Source: an uncultured Oscillibacter sp. (GTDB lineage: Bacteria > Bacillota > Clostridia > Oscillospirales > Oscillospiraceae). From it: a DNA stretch of 64,000 nucleotides. Shown in pieces: positions 8,458 through 17,255 of the stretch (the first letter of the stretch is position 1; every line of letters begins with the position of its first letter). The notes under the pieces were generated by a model that did no database searches, was not told the origin of the DNA, and saw only the letters and a list, made by a program, of their open reading frames with translations. Made by a program: the position numbers and the translations under genes. The stretch covers positions 27,324-91,323 of the forward strand of contig NZ_URDP01000003.1 of the NCBI RefSeq assembly GCF_900546705.1. Direction: 5' to 3'.

Positions 8458-8952
8458 ATGGGCCGGGGAAAAGTGCGGAATGGAAGCGGTCTGGTCATCC
8501 ATGTGTGGCATACCGCCCTAAGGAAAGAACAGGTGTCAGCACGTCTGCAGGCTGGGGGGTGGTCCTTTGGGTCAGATTGGTGGTTGGAATGGAAGAATCT
8601 TCCGAACGGATACCGGCTGTGGCTCCGATCTGATTTACCTATATTTCGGGTACGGGGACAGATACCTCTGCGCCTGTGGGTGCGGGCAGAGAAGGTCGGA
8701 TGTTGTGTAGTCGGTGTTTTTCTGCCCCCTCTGTGGTCGGTGGCTGTTGATGCGCTGACGCCGCTGGCACTGACGGTAGCTTTTTTTAACAAAAGTGCCC
8801 GAGCAGATTCTTGGTGGGTCCCGGCGACTCTGACTGTGTTCATGCTGTTGGCTCCTGGTCTATTTACTGCTTGGGGGCGGGATCGGAGACTGCTGGAGTG
8901 GGTTGGTGCAGGTCTTCTGAACAGTGCGCTGGAGGATATTGTGGATGCGTAG
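8458..8952 (+). CDS. Hypothetical membrane protein, 164 residues
   Basis: The ATG follows GAGGAGCGACTGAG, an acceptable ribosome site, 38 bases after the zinc-ribbon gene. A tryptophan-rich N-terminal half (SDWWLEWKNLPNGYRLWL) is followed by two hydrophobic segments around residues 85-100 and 118-135. I recognise no family. Codon use looks less GC-biased at third positions than in the flanking genes. A 203-codon minus-strand frame covers the same bases but has no supporting features, so I prefer the plus strand. Confidence 0.6.
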   Translation: MGRGKVRNGSGLVIHVWHTALRKEQVSARLQAGGWSFGSDWWLEWKNLPNGYRLWLRSDLPIFRVRGQIPLRLWVRAEKVGCCVVGVFLPPLWSVAVDALTPLALTVAFFNKSARADSWWVPATLTVFMLLAPGLFTAWGRDRRLLEWVGAGLLNSALEDIVDA

Positions 8953-9206
8953 CCATTGGAAAAGAGAGACAAGTGAGTTGAAGGGGTTGTAGAAACTATC
9001 CTAACATCAAATTTTGCAAATCATCGTCCTGATTTTCTTTAACTTGGCAGTAGCTTGGCAGTGCTGAGCATTCTGCTGTGCGAATTGTGTCCCTGGCGTT
9101 GACTGATGCCCTGACCTCTGAGAAACTGCGGTACCCTGCTGTTGTTCTCTCAATGAGGTGGGGGGAAGTAACGCTCCGCTATTACGATACAGGAAAGGAA
9201 ACGACT

Positions 9207-12200
9207 ATGCCCTTCGTCCATCTACATGTCCATACGGAATACAGCCTTCTGGACGGCGCCTGCCGCATCCGGGACCTGCCGGGGATCGTCAAGTCCATGG
9301 GGCAGGACGCCTGCGCCATCACGGACCACGGCGTCATGTACGGCGCCATCGACTTTTACCGCTCCTGCAAGGCGGAGGGCATCAAGCCCATCATCGGCTG
9401 TGAGGTGTATGTGACGCCCCAGGGCCGCTCCCGGTTTGATAAGATCCACGAGTTCGATGCCGAGAGCCGCCATCTGGTGCTGTTGTGCGAAAACGAAGAG
9501 GGCTACCGGAACCTCTCTTACCTGGTGTCCATGGCCTGGACGGAGGGCTTTTACATCAAGCCCCGCATCGACCTGGAGCTGCTGCGCCGCCACAGCCGCG
9601 GCCTCATTGCCCTGACGGCGTGCCTGGCGGGAGAGATCCCCCGACGGCTGCGGAACGGAGAGTATGAAAACGCCAAGGCCTATGCCCTGGAGCTTGCGGA
9701 CATCTTTGGCCCGGAGCACCTGTATCTGGAGCTCCAGGACCACGGCATCCCGGCCCAGCAGGAGGTGAACCGGGGCATCCTGCGCATCCACCAGGAGACG
9801 GGATTGCCCATGGTGTGCACCAACGACGCCCACTACCTGCGCAAGGAGGACGCGGAGGCCCACGATGTGCTGCTGTGCATCCAGACCGGCAAGCTCCTGG
9901 AGGACGAGAACCGTATGCGCTACGAGCCCCGCAACTTCTACCTGCGCAGCGGGGAGGAGATGGAGTCGCTCTTTGCCGGGTATGAGGGAGCGGTGGCCAA
10001 CACGGAGAAGGTGGCGGCCATGTGCAACCTGGAGTTCACCTTCGGCAAGTACCACCTGCCGGAATTCCAGCTGCCGCCGGGCTATGACAGTTTCTCCTAC
10101 CTGAAAAAGCTCTGCGACGAGGGGTATGTTCAGCGCTACGGCGCGGATGAGAGCCACCGCCAGCAGCTCCGGTACGAGCAGGACATGATCGAGAAAATGG
10201 GCTTTACGGACTATTTCCTCATTGTCTCCGACTTCGTCCGCTACGCCAGGGAGGCAGGCATCCCGGTGGGCCCGGGCCGCGGCAGCGCCGCCGGCAGCAT
10301 GGTCAGCTATTGCCTGCACATTACGGACATCGACCCGGTGAAGTACAACCTGTATTTCGAGCGGTTTTTGAACCCGGAGCGGGTGAGCATGCCGGATATC
10401 GACATGGACTTTGGCGATACCCGCCGGGGCGAGGTGGTGGACTATGTCCGCCGCAAGTACGGCGACGACCATGTGGCCCAGATCGTCACCTTCGGCACCA
10501 TGGCGGCCCGGGGCGTCATCCGGGACGTGGGGCGGGTCATGAATATGCCCTACGCCCAGGTGGATCAGATCGCAAAACAGGTGCCCGGCGGCCCCGGTGC
10601 GCTCCATATCACCCTGGACGATGCCCTGCGCCTGAGCAAGCCGTTGCGGGAGCTCTATGAGACGGACGGGCAGGTAAAAAAGCTCATCGACACGGCAAAG
10701 GCCCTGGAGGGCATGCCCCGGCACGCCTCTACCCACGCTGCCGGCGTGGTCATCACCCGGCGGCCGGTGTATGAGTATGTGCCTCTTTCCAAAAACGACG
10801 AGTCTGTGGTGTGCCAGTACGTGATGACCACACTGGAAGAGCTGGGCCTTCTGAAGATGGACTTCCTGGGCCTTCGGAACCTGACGGTGCTGGACGACGC
10901 GGTGAAGATGGTGCAGAAAGAGCAGCCGGACTTCCGTCTGGAGGACATTCCCGAGGACGACCAAGCCGTGTTCGACATGCTGACGCAGGGAAAGACCAGC
11001 GGCGTATTTCAGATGGAATCGGCGGGTATGACCGGTGTGTGTGTGGGACTCCGGCCCCAGACCATCGAGGATCTGACCGCTATCGTGGCCCTCTACCGCC
11101 CCGGCCCCATGGAGTCCATTCCCCGCTTCATCGCCTGCAAGCACAATCCCAAGCTTGTCACCTACAAGCACCCGGCCCTGGAGCCCATTCTCTCCATCAC
11201 CTACGGCTGCATCGTCTATCAGGAGCAGGTCATGCAGATCTTCCAGCAGCTGGCGGGCTACTCCCTGGGACAGGCCGACATGGTGCGCCGGGCCATGAGC
11301 AAAAAGAAGGCAAAGGACATCGAACGGGAGCGGGGCGCCTTCATCAATGGTGACAAGGAAAGAAACATTACAGGCTGCGTGGCAAATGGAATTCCGGCGG
11401 AGACGGCGGAGGCCATCTATAATGAGATCTACGATTTTGCCAACTACGCGTTCAACAAGGCGCATGCTGTCTCCTATGCGGTAGTGGCCTATCAGACGGC
11501 GTATTTCAAGTACCATTTTCCCAGAGAGTACATGGCGGCGCTGCTGACAAGCGTACTGGACAATTCTGATAAGGTGGCCGGCTACATCGCCGAGTGCCGC
11601 GAGTGCGGCATTGCGCTGCTGCCGCCGGATATCAACCGCTCCAGTGACTGTTTCACCGTGGAAGAAGGCGGTATCCGCTTCGGCCTGGTGGCCATCAAGA
11701 ATATTGGCCGGGGCTTTGTCCAGTCGGTGATGCACCAGCGGGAGACCGGCGGCCCGTTCCGTTCCCTGTACGACTTCTGTACCCGCATGGTGGGCAGCGA
11801 CATCAACAAGCGGGCGGTAGAGAACCTGATCCGCGCCGGCGCATTCGACTCCACCGGCGCCCATCGCTCTCAGCTGGTACAGGTATATGAGTCCATCATG
11901 GATTCGGTGGCTGCTCAGCAGCGGCAGAACCTGGAAGGACAGCTGGACTTTTTCTCTATGGGAAGCGGCGGTTCTCCCAGTGAAATACGTGTAAAGGAAA
12001 CACCCTTGCCGAATATTCCGGAGTACAGTGCCCAGGAACTGATGATGATGGAAAAGGAGACCACGGGGCTGTATCTTTCCGGCCACCCCATGGACCAGTA
12101 CCGGGAACAGGTACGGGCCCTGGGAGCTCCTGCCATCGGCGCGGTGCTGGAAGATTTTGCCCAAGAGGGAGGACCGGTCCGTTTCTCAGATGGTCAGCGT

Positions 12201-12683
12201 GTGACGCTGTGCGGCGTGGTGACGTCCAGCAAGACCAAAACCACGAAGAATAACTCCCTCATGGCCTACGTGACGGTGGAGGACGATACGGCCTCTATCG
12301 AGCTTTTGTGCTTTTCCCGGGTGCTGGACACCTGCGGCCCGTATCTGAGGGAGAATCAGGCAGTCATGGTAAAGGGGAAGCTGTCGGTCCGGGATGAAAA
12401 GGCGCCTCAGATCATGTGCGACAGTGTGGAGCCGCTGGAGCGGGTCGGGCAGGGGGCACCGCCTCCGGAGAAACCCAAGACGCTCTACATGAAGTTCCCG
12501 TCTCTCCAGGATCCTGCTATCCGGCACATGAAACTGGTATTTGCCATGTTCCCGGGGACCGACCTTGTCAAGATGGTCATGGCGGATACCCGCAAGGTTT
12601 ACGCCGCCCATGTGCTGCTGCATCCGGCATTGGTGGAGGAGGCAAAGGAGACACTGGGGCAGGACAATGTGGTGGTCAAGTGA
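9207..12683 (+). CDS. dnaE: DNA polymerase III subunit alpha DnaE
   Basis: The 1158-residue replicative polymerase is the DnaE type, without the proofreading domain found in PolC. The PHP domain opens with FVHLHVHTEYSLLDG (residues 3-17). GPGRGSAAGSMVSYC (about 355-369) and PDIDMDF (396-402, catalytic Asp397 and Asp399) lie in the palm, and the third catalytic Asp is in KMDFLGLRNL (about 552). The C terminus has helix-hairpin-helix and OB-fold regions (VTLCGVVTSSKTK near 1000). ATG 9207 follows AAAGGA; the frame runs back to GTG 9078 but that extension is not DnaE-like. The 254 bases before it hold an 11-base tandem repeat (around 9043-9064) and no clear promoter. Confidence 0.97.
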   Translation: MPFVHLHVHTEYSLLDGACRIRDLPGIVKSMGQDACAITDHGVMYGAIDFYRSCKAEGIKPIIGCEVYVTPQGRSRFDKIHEFDAESRHLVLLCENEEGYRNLSYLVSMAWTEGFYIKPRIDLELLRRHSRGLIALTACLAGEIPRRLRNGEYENAKAYALELADIFGPEHLYLELQDHGIPAQQEVNRGILRIHQETGLPMVCTNDAHYLRKEDAEAHDVLLCIQTGKLLEDENRMRYEPRNFYLRSGEEMESLFAGYEGAVANTEKVAAMCNLEFTFGKYHLPEFQLPPGYDSFSYLKKLCDEGYVQRYGADESHRQQLRYEQDMIEKMGFTDYFLIVSDFVRYAREAGIPVGPGRGSAAGSMVSYCLHITDIDPVKYNLYFERFLNPERVSMPDIDMDFGDTRRGEVVDYVRRKYGDDHVAQIVTFGTMAARGVIRDVGRVMNMPYAQVDQIAKQVPGGPGALHITLDDALRLSKPLRELYETDGQVKKLIDTAKALEGMPRHASTHAAGVVITRRPVYEYVPLSKNDESVVCQYVMTTLEELGLLKMDFLGLRNLTVLDDAVKMVQKEQPDFRLEDIPEDDQAVFDMLTQGKTSGVFQMESAGMTGVCVGLRPQTIEDLTAIVALYRPGPMESIPRFIACKHNPKLVTYKHPALEPILSITYGCIVYQEQVMQIFQQLAGYSLGQADMVRRAMSKKKAKDIERERGAFINGDKERNITGCVANGIPAETAEAIYNEIYDFANYAFNKAHAVSYAVVAYQTAYFKYHFPREYMAALLTSVLDNSDKVAGYIAECRECGIALLPPDINRSSDCFTVEEGGIRFGLVAIKNIGRGFVQSVMHQRETGGPFRSLYDFCTRMVGSDINKRAVENLIRAGAFDSTGAHRSQLVQVYESIMDSVAAQQRQNLEGQLDFFSMGSGGSPSEIRVKETPLPNIPEYSAQELMMMEKETTGLYLSGHPMDQYREQVRALGAPAIGAVLEDFAQEGGPVRFSDGQRVTLCGVVTSSKTKTTKNNSLMAYVTVEDDTASIELLCFSRVLDTCGPYLRENQAVMVKGKLSVRDEKAPQIMCDSVEPLERVGQGAPPPEKPKTLYMKFPSLQDPAIRHMKLVFAMFPGTDLVKMVMADTRKVYAAHVLLHPALVEEAKETLGQDNVVVK

Positions 12684-12714
12684 CCGGTGTGAGCCGAAAG
12701 GATGGAGAAAGCAG

Positions 12715-12750
12715 AACCGCCCCGGGCCAATCTGGCCTGGGGCGGTTTTA
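12715..12750. terminator. Bidirectional terminator between dnaE and the DUF4364 gene
   Basis: A 15-bp stem with one wobble pair (12715-12729 with 12733-12747) has a 3-base loop and T residues follow. It lies between the convergent ends of dnaE and the minus-strand DUF4364 gene and can serve both. Confidence 0.85.
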
Positions 12751-12756
12751 CTGGGG

Positions 12757-13308
12757 TTATTCTACGATGTCGTCCTCTCCCGGTTCGGAGGACATGAGCA
12801 CCCGCATGATCTCACTGTACAGCCGCTCCGGATTTTTCCGGAACCGGTCTGCCAGCTCCTTGGCCATGTCCTCCCGGGGCATAGCCAGACGCAGGTCCAT
12901 GACACTGCCCATATCGTCGTCCAGCGCCAGGGCCACGGTGTAGGTACCGTTTTCCCGCTTTTCACACCCGGCGCGCACCTGGCTTTTCCTCCGGAGCTTG
13001 CGGTTGCAGGAGGCCAGGTTCTTGTCGCACTGGAGCCGGACGGAGTAGGGCAGGCTGGACTCGCAGATATGGCTGTTGCGCAGACCCTTCTCCGTAATGG
13101 CGTACAGCCCGTCCTCAGAGAGGGTCAGGTGCTCTGTCTTTACCAGGTCGGCAAGGCACTCGGAAAAATCAAAATAGTCAATGGCGTCGTCGCACAGTGT
13201 CAAATCCAGCACCGTGTCAAATGGGACCGGCTCCACCAGCCGGGCAGTGATATATAAAATCAGAAATTTGATTTCCAGCTTGTCGTGGATGAAACCGCGT
13301 CCCGCCAT
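12757..13308 (-). CDS. DUF4364 family protein
   Basis: The 183-residue protein matches DUF4364: an N-terminal winged-helix-like section (KLEIKFLILYITARLVEPV and the DYFDFSECLADLVKTEHL segment) followed by a domain with AITEKGLRN. These Clostridia proteins look like PadR/MarR-type transcription regulators but have no assigned target. A weak promoter precedes it and a bidirectional terminator follows. It is monocistronic. Confidence 0.8.
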   Translation of the reverse strand: MAGRGFIHDKLEIKFLILYITARLVEPVPFDTVLDLTLCDDAIDYFDFSECLADLVKTEHLTLSEDGLYAITEKGLRNSHICESSLPYSVRLQCDKNLASCNRKLRRKSQVRAGCEKRENGTYTVALALDDDMGSVMDLRLAMPREDMAKELADRFRKNPERLYSEIMRVLMSSEPGEDDIVE

Positions 13309-13386
13309 AGGCGTACACTCCTTTGCAGATGAGATAGAGAGGCGGGCCGTGCCCGCAGGAACCGTGCTTTGAAGCTATTCTATATA

Positions 13387-13415
13387 ATTATAACGCATTT
13401 TGGAACATGTGTACA
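13387..13415 (-). promoter_or_regulatory. Probable promoter of the DUF4364 gene
   Basis: On the minus strand: TGTACA (13415-13410), a 17-base spacer and a consensus TATAAT (13392-13387). The -35 matches only four of six positions. It starts a leader of about 70 bases. Confidence 0.5.
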
Positions 13416-13417
13416 GC

Positions 13418-13448
13418 AAAAAATGTGGAGGCCGCATTTGCGGCCTCC
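13418..13448 (-). terminator. Terminator of the cysteine-rich protein gene
   Basis: A 10-bp perfect GC-rich stem (13427-13436 with 13439-13448) is followed on the minus strand by six U residues. It lies 5 bases past the stop codon at 13454. Confidence 0.85.
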
Positions 13449-13453
13449 GTTTT

Positions 13454-14293
13454 TTATTTGCAGCAGGAGCAGAGATTTTTGGTTTCCTGGTAGTTTTCCG
13501 GCTTGTGCACGGTGTTGGGCGGGAAGAATTCGCCCACCGGGAAGGAAATGTTGCGGAACACGCAGCACGGGTCCTCGCTGCCGGCGCCGCAGGAGCATTC
13601 CTTCTCCGGCATGCAGTAGTCGTACACCGGAATCAGCAGCTGAGAATCCCGCTCCAGCCGCACGATGGAGAACTGACCCAGCGTCACATAGATCCGGCGG
13701 GCGTCATCGCCGCTGGACAGATCTCCGTCAAAGCACCCGTTGATGAAAGAGGGCACCTCGCACAGATCGCAGTCGCAATCCCGCTTGCCGCAGCTGTCCA
13801 GAATCCGGGCGTCCAGCACGATGGGGTCCACGGCCTCTACCACCGCCACGGGGGCATTGGCCCGGCGCAGCTCCTGGATATCCGGCTCGCCCACCCGCAT
13901 CTGGGAGGAGAAGATCTTGGCGTTGCCCTCACTGCCGAACAGGATGACGCGTTTGTCGAACACACACAGTCCCTCCACCGGCACCGGAACGGGGCAGGAG
14001 AGGTAGGCCTGGAGGGTCACGGCGTAGAAAAAGCGCATATCCACCGTGTAGAACCCCCGGTTGAAGCTGACGGGCTCCACATCCACATAGACATAGAGCA
14101 GCTTGGCGCTTCCGCCCTTGACGGACAGAGCGCGGTTGATGACGTCCGTATACTGCATTTTGGGATAGAAGCGCAGATCCTCCACGCAGTCCTTATCCCG
14201 GCAGGAGTCGTAGATTTTCCGGGTATGGATGCACACTGCCTCCCGGACATTGCCGCACTCCGACACGGGGCCGGGCATGATCTTATCAGGCAT
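13454..14293 (-). CDS. Conserved clostridial cysteine-rich protein, possibly spore-associated
   Basis: The 279-residue protein begins MPDKIMPGPVSECGN, followed by IYDSCRDKDCVEDLRFYP. Many cysteines are scattered along the chain, several in pairs near the C terminus (KRDCDCDLC and ECSCGAGSEDPCC, ending LCSCCK). There is no signal peptide or membrane segment. Similar proteins occur across Clostridia without a firm function. The ATG at 14293 follows TAGGAGG; the frame extends 16 codons further without support. A perfect mother-cell-type -10 (CATACACT) upstream suggests late sporulation expression, so a crosslinked coat or exosporium component is possible. That role is inference. Confidence 0.75.
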   Translation of the reverse strand: MPDKIMPGPVSECGNVREAVCIHTRKIYDSCRDKDCVEDLRFYPKMQYTDVINRALSVKGGSAKLLYVYVDVEPVSFNRGFYTVDMRFFYAVTLQAYLSCPVPVPVEGLCVFDKRVILFGSEGNAKIFSSQMRVGEPDIQELRRANAPVAVVEAVDPIVLDARILDSCGKRDCDCDLCEVPSFINGCFDGDLSSGDDARRIYVTLGQFSIVRLERDSQLLIPVYDYCMPEKECSCGAGSEDPCCVFRNISFPVGEFFPPNTVHKPENYQETKNLCSCCK

Positions 14294-14344
14294 GACAATA
14301 CCTCCTAGTAAGTAGCTGAAATGAAAGAACGTGTCTTTCAATCC

Positions 14345-14372
14345 AGTGTATGGTGCCGGATGGCCGGGGGTG
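14345..14372 (-). promoter_or_regulatory. Possible late mother-cell (sigma-K/E-like) promoter
   Basis: On the minus strand CACC (14372-14369), 16 bases, then CATACACT (14352-14345). This resembles the sigma-K layout (AC at -35, CATAnnnT at -10); the -10 also fits sigma-E, but no sigma-E -35 is present. A 7-bp inverted repeat lies at 14322-14340, early in the leader. Confidence 0.4.
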
Positions 14373-14375
14373 CAA

Positions 14376-14402
14376 AAAAGCGGCGGATTTTCCGCCGCTT
14401 TT
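14376..14402 (-). terminator. Terminator of the DUF3048 lipoprotein gene
   Basis: A 12-bp perfect stem (14376-14387 with 14391-14402) has outer A/T pairs giving a U-tract on both strands. The right arm reaches to two bases from the stop codon at 14404. Confidence 0.85.
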
Positions 14403-14403
14403 C

Positions 14404-15483
14404 TTATTCATAGGTCAGGGTGCTGGTTCGGGGACTTACAATGCAGACGTAGCTGGAGCCCTGCCCCAAAGCCAGGGGAGTACCGTCTGTCAGCGTATAG
14501 ACGAAGGGACTGTTCCGGTCTGTCTTGCTCCAGCGGATGGGGACTGCCTTTCCGCCGCAGAAGAACATACCGTCTCCGCTGCCGGTGAGCGTCACCCGCA
14601 GACGGCCTGCTGTGTCGCCGGGAATCACGGAGATGGAAGTCTCCAGAATGAGCACGTTGGTGGCGGATACCTGCCGGCCGGTGGCTCCGTCCACATAAGG
14701 TGCACCGTACTGGCTGGCAAGGTATTGGCCGCTTTGGGCATCGTAGTCGAACTGACCGGTTTTATAGCTGGTATAGTGCAGCGTCACGGAGACGGCGGGT
14801 TCCCCGCCGGACGGAGTACCGTCCGGAACAAAGGTCTGGGTGTAGGTGTAGCCGTCTGCGTGCTCCGTGGGAAAGTGCCCCTGGGCCAGGTAGTCCCCGA
14901 TGGCAGAGGCGGAGGTGAGCATGCTGTGCTCGTATCCCATGGACTTGCGCCGGTCCGCGTCCCGCCAGAAGATCTTGGCGTCGGAGCCGCCGTTGACGCC
15001 GTCCATGTTGTCTACGCCCCAGGCGGAGATATCATCATAGGCGTCCGGGCTGCCGCCGGCATGCACCAGCAGCGCGTCGTGTCCCAGCGCCAGCTCCAGG
15101 TAATAAGGGCGGGTGGAGCGGATGCTGCCCAAATCCCCCACGCCCTCCAGGGTCTGGTAGACGGCCAGCATGCGGGTGATACCGCCCTCGGCGGGCACCT
15201 CATAGATGATGTCCGCCTGGGAGATACCCAGCTGGGGCTGGGCGATCTTCAGGTTGTTGAACATGACGGCCACCGGGCGGTCGTCCTCAAACTCCGGCTC
15301 CATGGGCTCTCCGGTCAGAGGGTTCATCCCGGCGGGAACATAGGGCTCCGGCTCCGGTTCCGGTTCCTCTACCGGAGGCGGCGTGACTTCCGGCTCCGGT
15401 TCTGGCTCCGGCTCCTTGCCGCAGCCTGCCAGGCTCAGCAGCAGCGCCGCCGAGAGAAAGAGGACTCTGATCCGCTTATCCAT
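14404..15483 (-). CDS. DUF3048 family lipoprotein (YerB-like)
   Basis: The 359-residue precursor has a lipoprotein signal peptide ending in the lipobox LAGC (Cys21), then a Pro-Glu repeat linker (about residues 24-48) and the DUF3048 domain from about residue 52 (NPLTGEP, RPVAVMFNN, ADIIYEVPAEGGITR). In Bacillus YerB is anchored outside the membrane, with unknown biochemical role. The linker probably spans part of the cell wall. The gene is single, on the minus strand, with a strong terminator. Confidence 0.88.
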   Translation of the reverse strand: MDKRIRVLFLSAALLLSLAGCGKEPEPEPEPEVTPPPVEEPEPEPEPYVPAGMNPLTGEPMEPEFEDDRPVAVMFNNLKIAQPQLGISQADIIYEVPAEGGITRMLAVYQTLEGVGDLGSIRSTRPYYLELALGHDALLVHAGGSPDAYDDISAWGVDNMDGVNGGSDAKIFWRDADRRKSMGYEHSMLTSASAIGDYLAQGHFPTEHADGYTYTQTFVPDGTPSGGEPAVSVTLHYTSYKTGQFDYDAQSGQYLASQYGAPYVDGATGRQVSATNVLILETSISVIPGDTAGRLRVTLTGSGDGMFFCGGKAVPIRWSKTDRNSPFVYTLTDGTPLALGQGSSYVCIVSPRTSTLTYE

Positions 15484-15572
15484 GTCTCCGCCGCCTTTCC
15501 GGTTTCGTTTTCCTTATGATACCAACCGCACGGGCAGGCCGTCAAGGCGGAAAACGCCCTTTTTCGACAAAA

Positions 15573-15989
15573 CTACATCTGCTTGCGGTAGTGGAAAATC
15601 AGGAACAGGTCCAAAAAGGATTTGGCCAGAAACACACCCACGGCGGCTACCGTTACCCACAGTGGCGCGTCCAGCCCGATGGAGACCCACGCCGCCACCA
15701 GGACCGTCCATTGCAGTACCTCACCGGACACCGCCTGGGCACGGCGGCGGATGGCGATGTTGCGTTCGTCGTTTTCCTCGATCTGTGCTCTGTGCATGAT
15801 TTCGGGCTCTTTTTCTTCCCACCGCAGTGTGCGGAATTTGGAAAAGCCGAAAGCAAACAGTCCCATGCCGATTGCGGTACCCGTAGCGCCCACCGTGTCC
15901 GGGATGCGGTGCTCCAGCACCAGACTCACCATGGCCAGCAGCAGCCCTGCGGTGCCTATGGCCAGATAGCCTTTTGTTTTGCGTCTCAT
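15573..15989 (-). CDS. Four-helix membrane protein paired with the XRE regulator
   Basis: The 138-residue protein has hydrophobic segments near residues 8-25, 33-48, 92-107 and 111-130, with a charged cytoplasmic stretch (RWEEKEPEIMHRAQIEENDERN) between pairs. This resembles the small DUF2178-like membrane proteins often encoded with an XRE regulator in Firmicutes. The start overlaps the regulator's stop (ATGA), so the two are coupled. Function is unknown. Confidence 0.72.
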   Translation of the reverse strand: MRRKTKGYLAIGTAGLLLAMVSLVLEHRIPDTVGATGTAIGMGLFAFGFSKFRTLRWEEKEPEIMHRAQIEENDERNIAIRRRAQAVSGEVLQWTVLVAAWVSIGLDAPLWVTVAAVGVFLAKSFLDLFLIFHYRKQM

Positions 15990-16189
15990 TTGGCATCCTC
16001 CTCATAGATGAAAATATCCTCGATGGCAAGGTCGAAGTAGCGGGCGATTTTGAACGCCAGCAGGATAGAGGGGTTGTAGCGCCCGTTTTCCAAAGAGCCG
16101 ATGGTCTGCCGGGAGACCTCCAGCGCCTCGGCCAGCTCCTCCTGCCTGATGCCCCGGGCCTTGCGCAGTGCCTCCAGATTGTTTTTCAT
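15986..16189 (-). CDS. XRE-family HTH regulator, YgzD type
   Basis: The 67-residue protein is a single helix-turn-helix domain: LRKARGIRQEELAEALEVSR then QTIGSLENGRYNPSILLAFKIARYF. Such short Cro/CI-like proteins usually repress their own operon with the membrane protein that follows. ATG 16189 is 9 bases from AGGAGG; an in-frame GTG at 16195 is only 3 bases from it. Its promoter region carries inverted and direct copies of ATGGAAAG, discussed separately. Confidence 0.85.
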   Translation of the reverse strand: MKNNLEALRKARGIRQEELAEALEVSRQTIGSLENGRYNPSILLAFKIARYFDLAIEDIFIYEEDAK

Positions 16190-16207
16190 GTGCACATTCC
16201 TCCTGAA

Positions 16208-16275
16208 ATGGAAAGCGTCCTTTCCATAGCTTCACCATAGCACGCGGCTGCGCAAATGTCAAGCAAGCTTTCCAT
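16208..16275 (-). promoter_or_regulatory. Promoter and probable operator of the XRE operon
   Basis: On the minus strand TTGACA (16262-16257), 17 bases, TATGGT (16239-16234). Between the -10 and the ribosome site lies a perfect 8-bp inverted repeat, ATGGAAAG (16208-16215) and CTTTCCAT (16220-16227) with a 4-base gap. A third CTTTCCAT (16268-16275) sits just upstream of the -35. The three half sites frame the promoter, as expected for autoregulation. Confidence 0.65.
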
Positions 16276-16284
16276 CAAATTGGG

Positions 16285-16314
16285 GGCATAACCGGGGACA
16301 ACCTCTCATACAGT
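16285..16314 (+). promoter_or_regulatory. Sigma-E-like promoter of the spoIIIA operon
   Basis: GGCATAAC (16285-16292), 14 bases, then CATACAGT (16307-16314). This fits the sigma-E pattern (ATA core at -35, CATACAnT at -10). In Bacillus the spoIIIA operon is transcribed by sigma-E in the mother cell. The start would lie about 22 bases before the TTG of spoIIIAA. Confidence 0.7.
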
Positions 16315-16343
16315 GGAGTAACAAAAGAAAGGGGGCATGGCCC

Positions 16344-17255
16344 TTGGAAGAAGAGCGGACGGACACGCGCTATGAGGAAGCGGTGGCGCTGCTGCCGGAA
16401 GAACTGCGGCGGGCGGCGCTGACACTGCCGCCGCCGCTGCGGCGGCGGACAGAGGAACTGCGGTTCCGGGCGGGACGGCCCATGACGGCGCTGCTGGGGA
16501 ACGAAGAGCGGCCGCTGCCGGTGACGGTGACACCACGGACTCTGGAGACGCTGTGCGACCGGGCGGCGGAGTACTCCCGCTATGCGGCGGCGGAGACCAT
16601 CCGGCAGGGCTACCTGCCGGTCCGGGGCGGATTTCGGCTGGGCCTTTGCGGCTCGGCGGTAATGAAGGGCGGAGAGAGCACCGGCATGACCCGGCTTTCT
16701 TCGGCTGTGCTGCGGATCGGGCGGGAAAAAGTTGGGATTGGCCGGGCATTGGCACCGAAACTGTTCCGGCAGGGGCGATTTTTGAGTACGCTGATTTTGT
16801 CACCGCCCGGCGGAGGCAAGACGACGCTGCTGCGGGATCTGGTACGATGTCTCTCTGACGGAGACGGCTGTCCGGTCCGGCGGGTATCCCTTATTGACGA
16901 GCGGGGAGAGGTGGCTGTCATGTGGAACGGCTGCCCCCAGATGAATGTGGGCCGACGCACCGATGTGCTGGATGGCTGTCCCAAGGCGCTGGGAATTCCC
17001 ATGGTGCTGCGGGCCATGAATCCTCAGGTCATCGCTGTGGACGAGATTACCTGTCAGCGGGATCTGGAGGCTATGGTGCTCTCGGCCGGGTGCGGCGTGG
17101 GATTGCTGGCTACCATCCACGCAGCGGACCGGCGGGAGCTGGAGGAAAAGCCCCTGTACCGCCGGCTGCTCGCAGAGCACGTCTTTTGCCTGGCGGTGTG
17201 CATCCGACGGCAGGAAGACGGGGCGAGGACCTATACCGTGGAGGAACTGGGATGA
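16344..17255 (+). CDS. spoIIIAA: Stage III sporulation protein AA (ATPase)
   Basis: The 303-residue secretion-type ATPase has Walker A in SPPGGGKTTLLRD (residues 153-165), Walker B in PQVIAVDEIT (about 229), and SLIDERGEVA. It powers the SpoIIIA-SpoIIQ channel that links mother cell and forespore during engulfment. The start is TTG 16344 after AAAGGGGG; a nearby ATG (16337) is out of frame. It overlaps spoIIIAB by four bases, and all eight genes that follow overlap or nearly touch. Confidence 0.95.
   Translation: MEEERTDTRYEEAVALLPEELRRAALTLPPPLRRRTEELRFRAGRPMTALLGNEERPLPVTVTPRTLETLCDRAAEYSRYAAAETIRQGYLPVRGGFRLGLCGSAVMKGGESTGMTRLSSAVLRIGREKVGIGRALAPKLFRQGRFLSTLILSPPGGGKTTLLRDLVRCLSDGDGCPVRRVSLIDERGEVAVMWNGCPQMNVGRRTDVLDGCPKALGIPMVLRAMNPQVIAVDEITCQRDLEAMVLSAGCGVGLLATIHAADRRELEEKPLYRRLLAEHVFCLAVCIRRQEDGARTYTVEELG

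Noticed and set aside
8361..8972. Minus-strand open frame of 203 codons opposite the 164-residue gene
   Set aside because: No ribosome site and a low-complexity Arg/Ser/His-rich product. The plus-strand gene has a start site and membrane helices. I am less sure here than for the other shadows.
9043..9064. Short tandem repeat upstream of dnaE
   Set aside because: Two copies of an 11-base unit with no inverted partner or obvious regulatory placement are too little to call a site.
9222..12164. Minus-strand open frame of 980 codons over dnaE
   Set aside because: GC-rich third positions in dnaE leave the antisense frame open. It has no ribosome site or recognisable domain.
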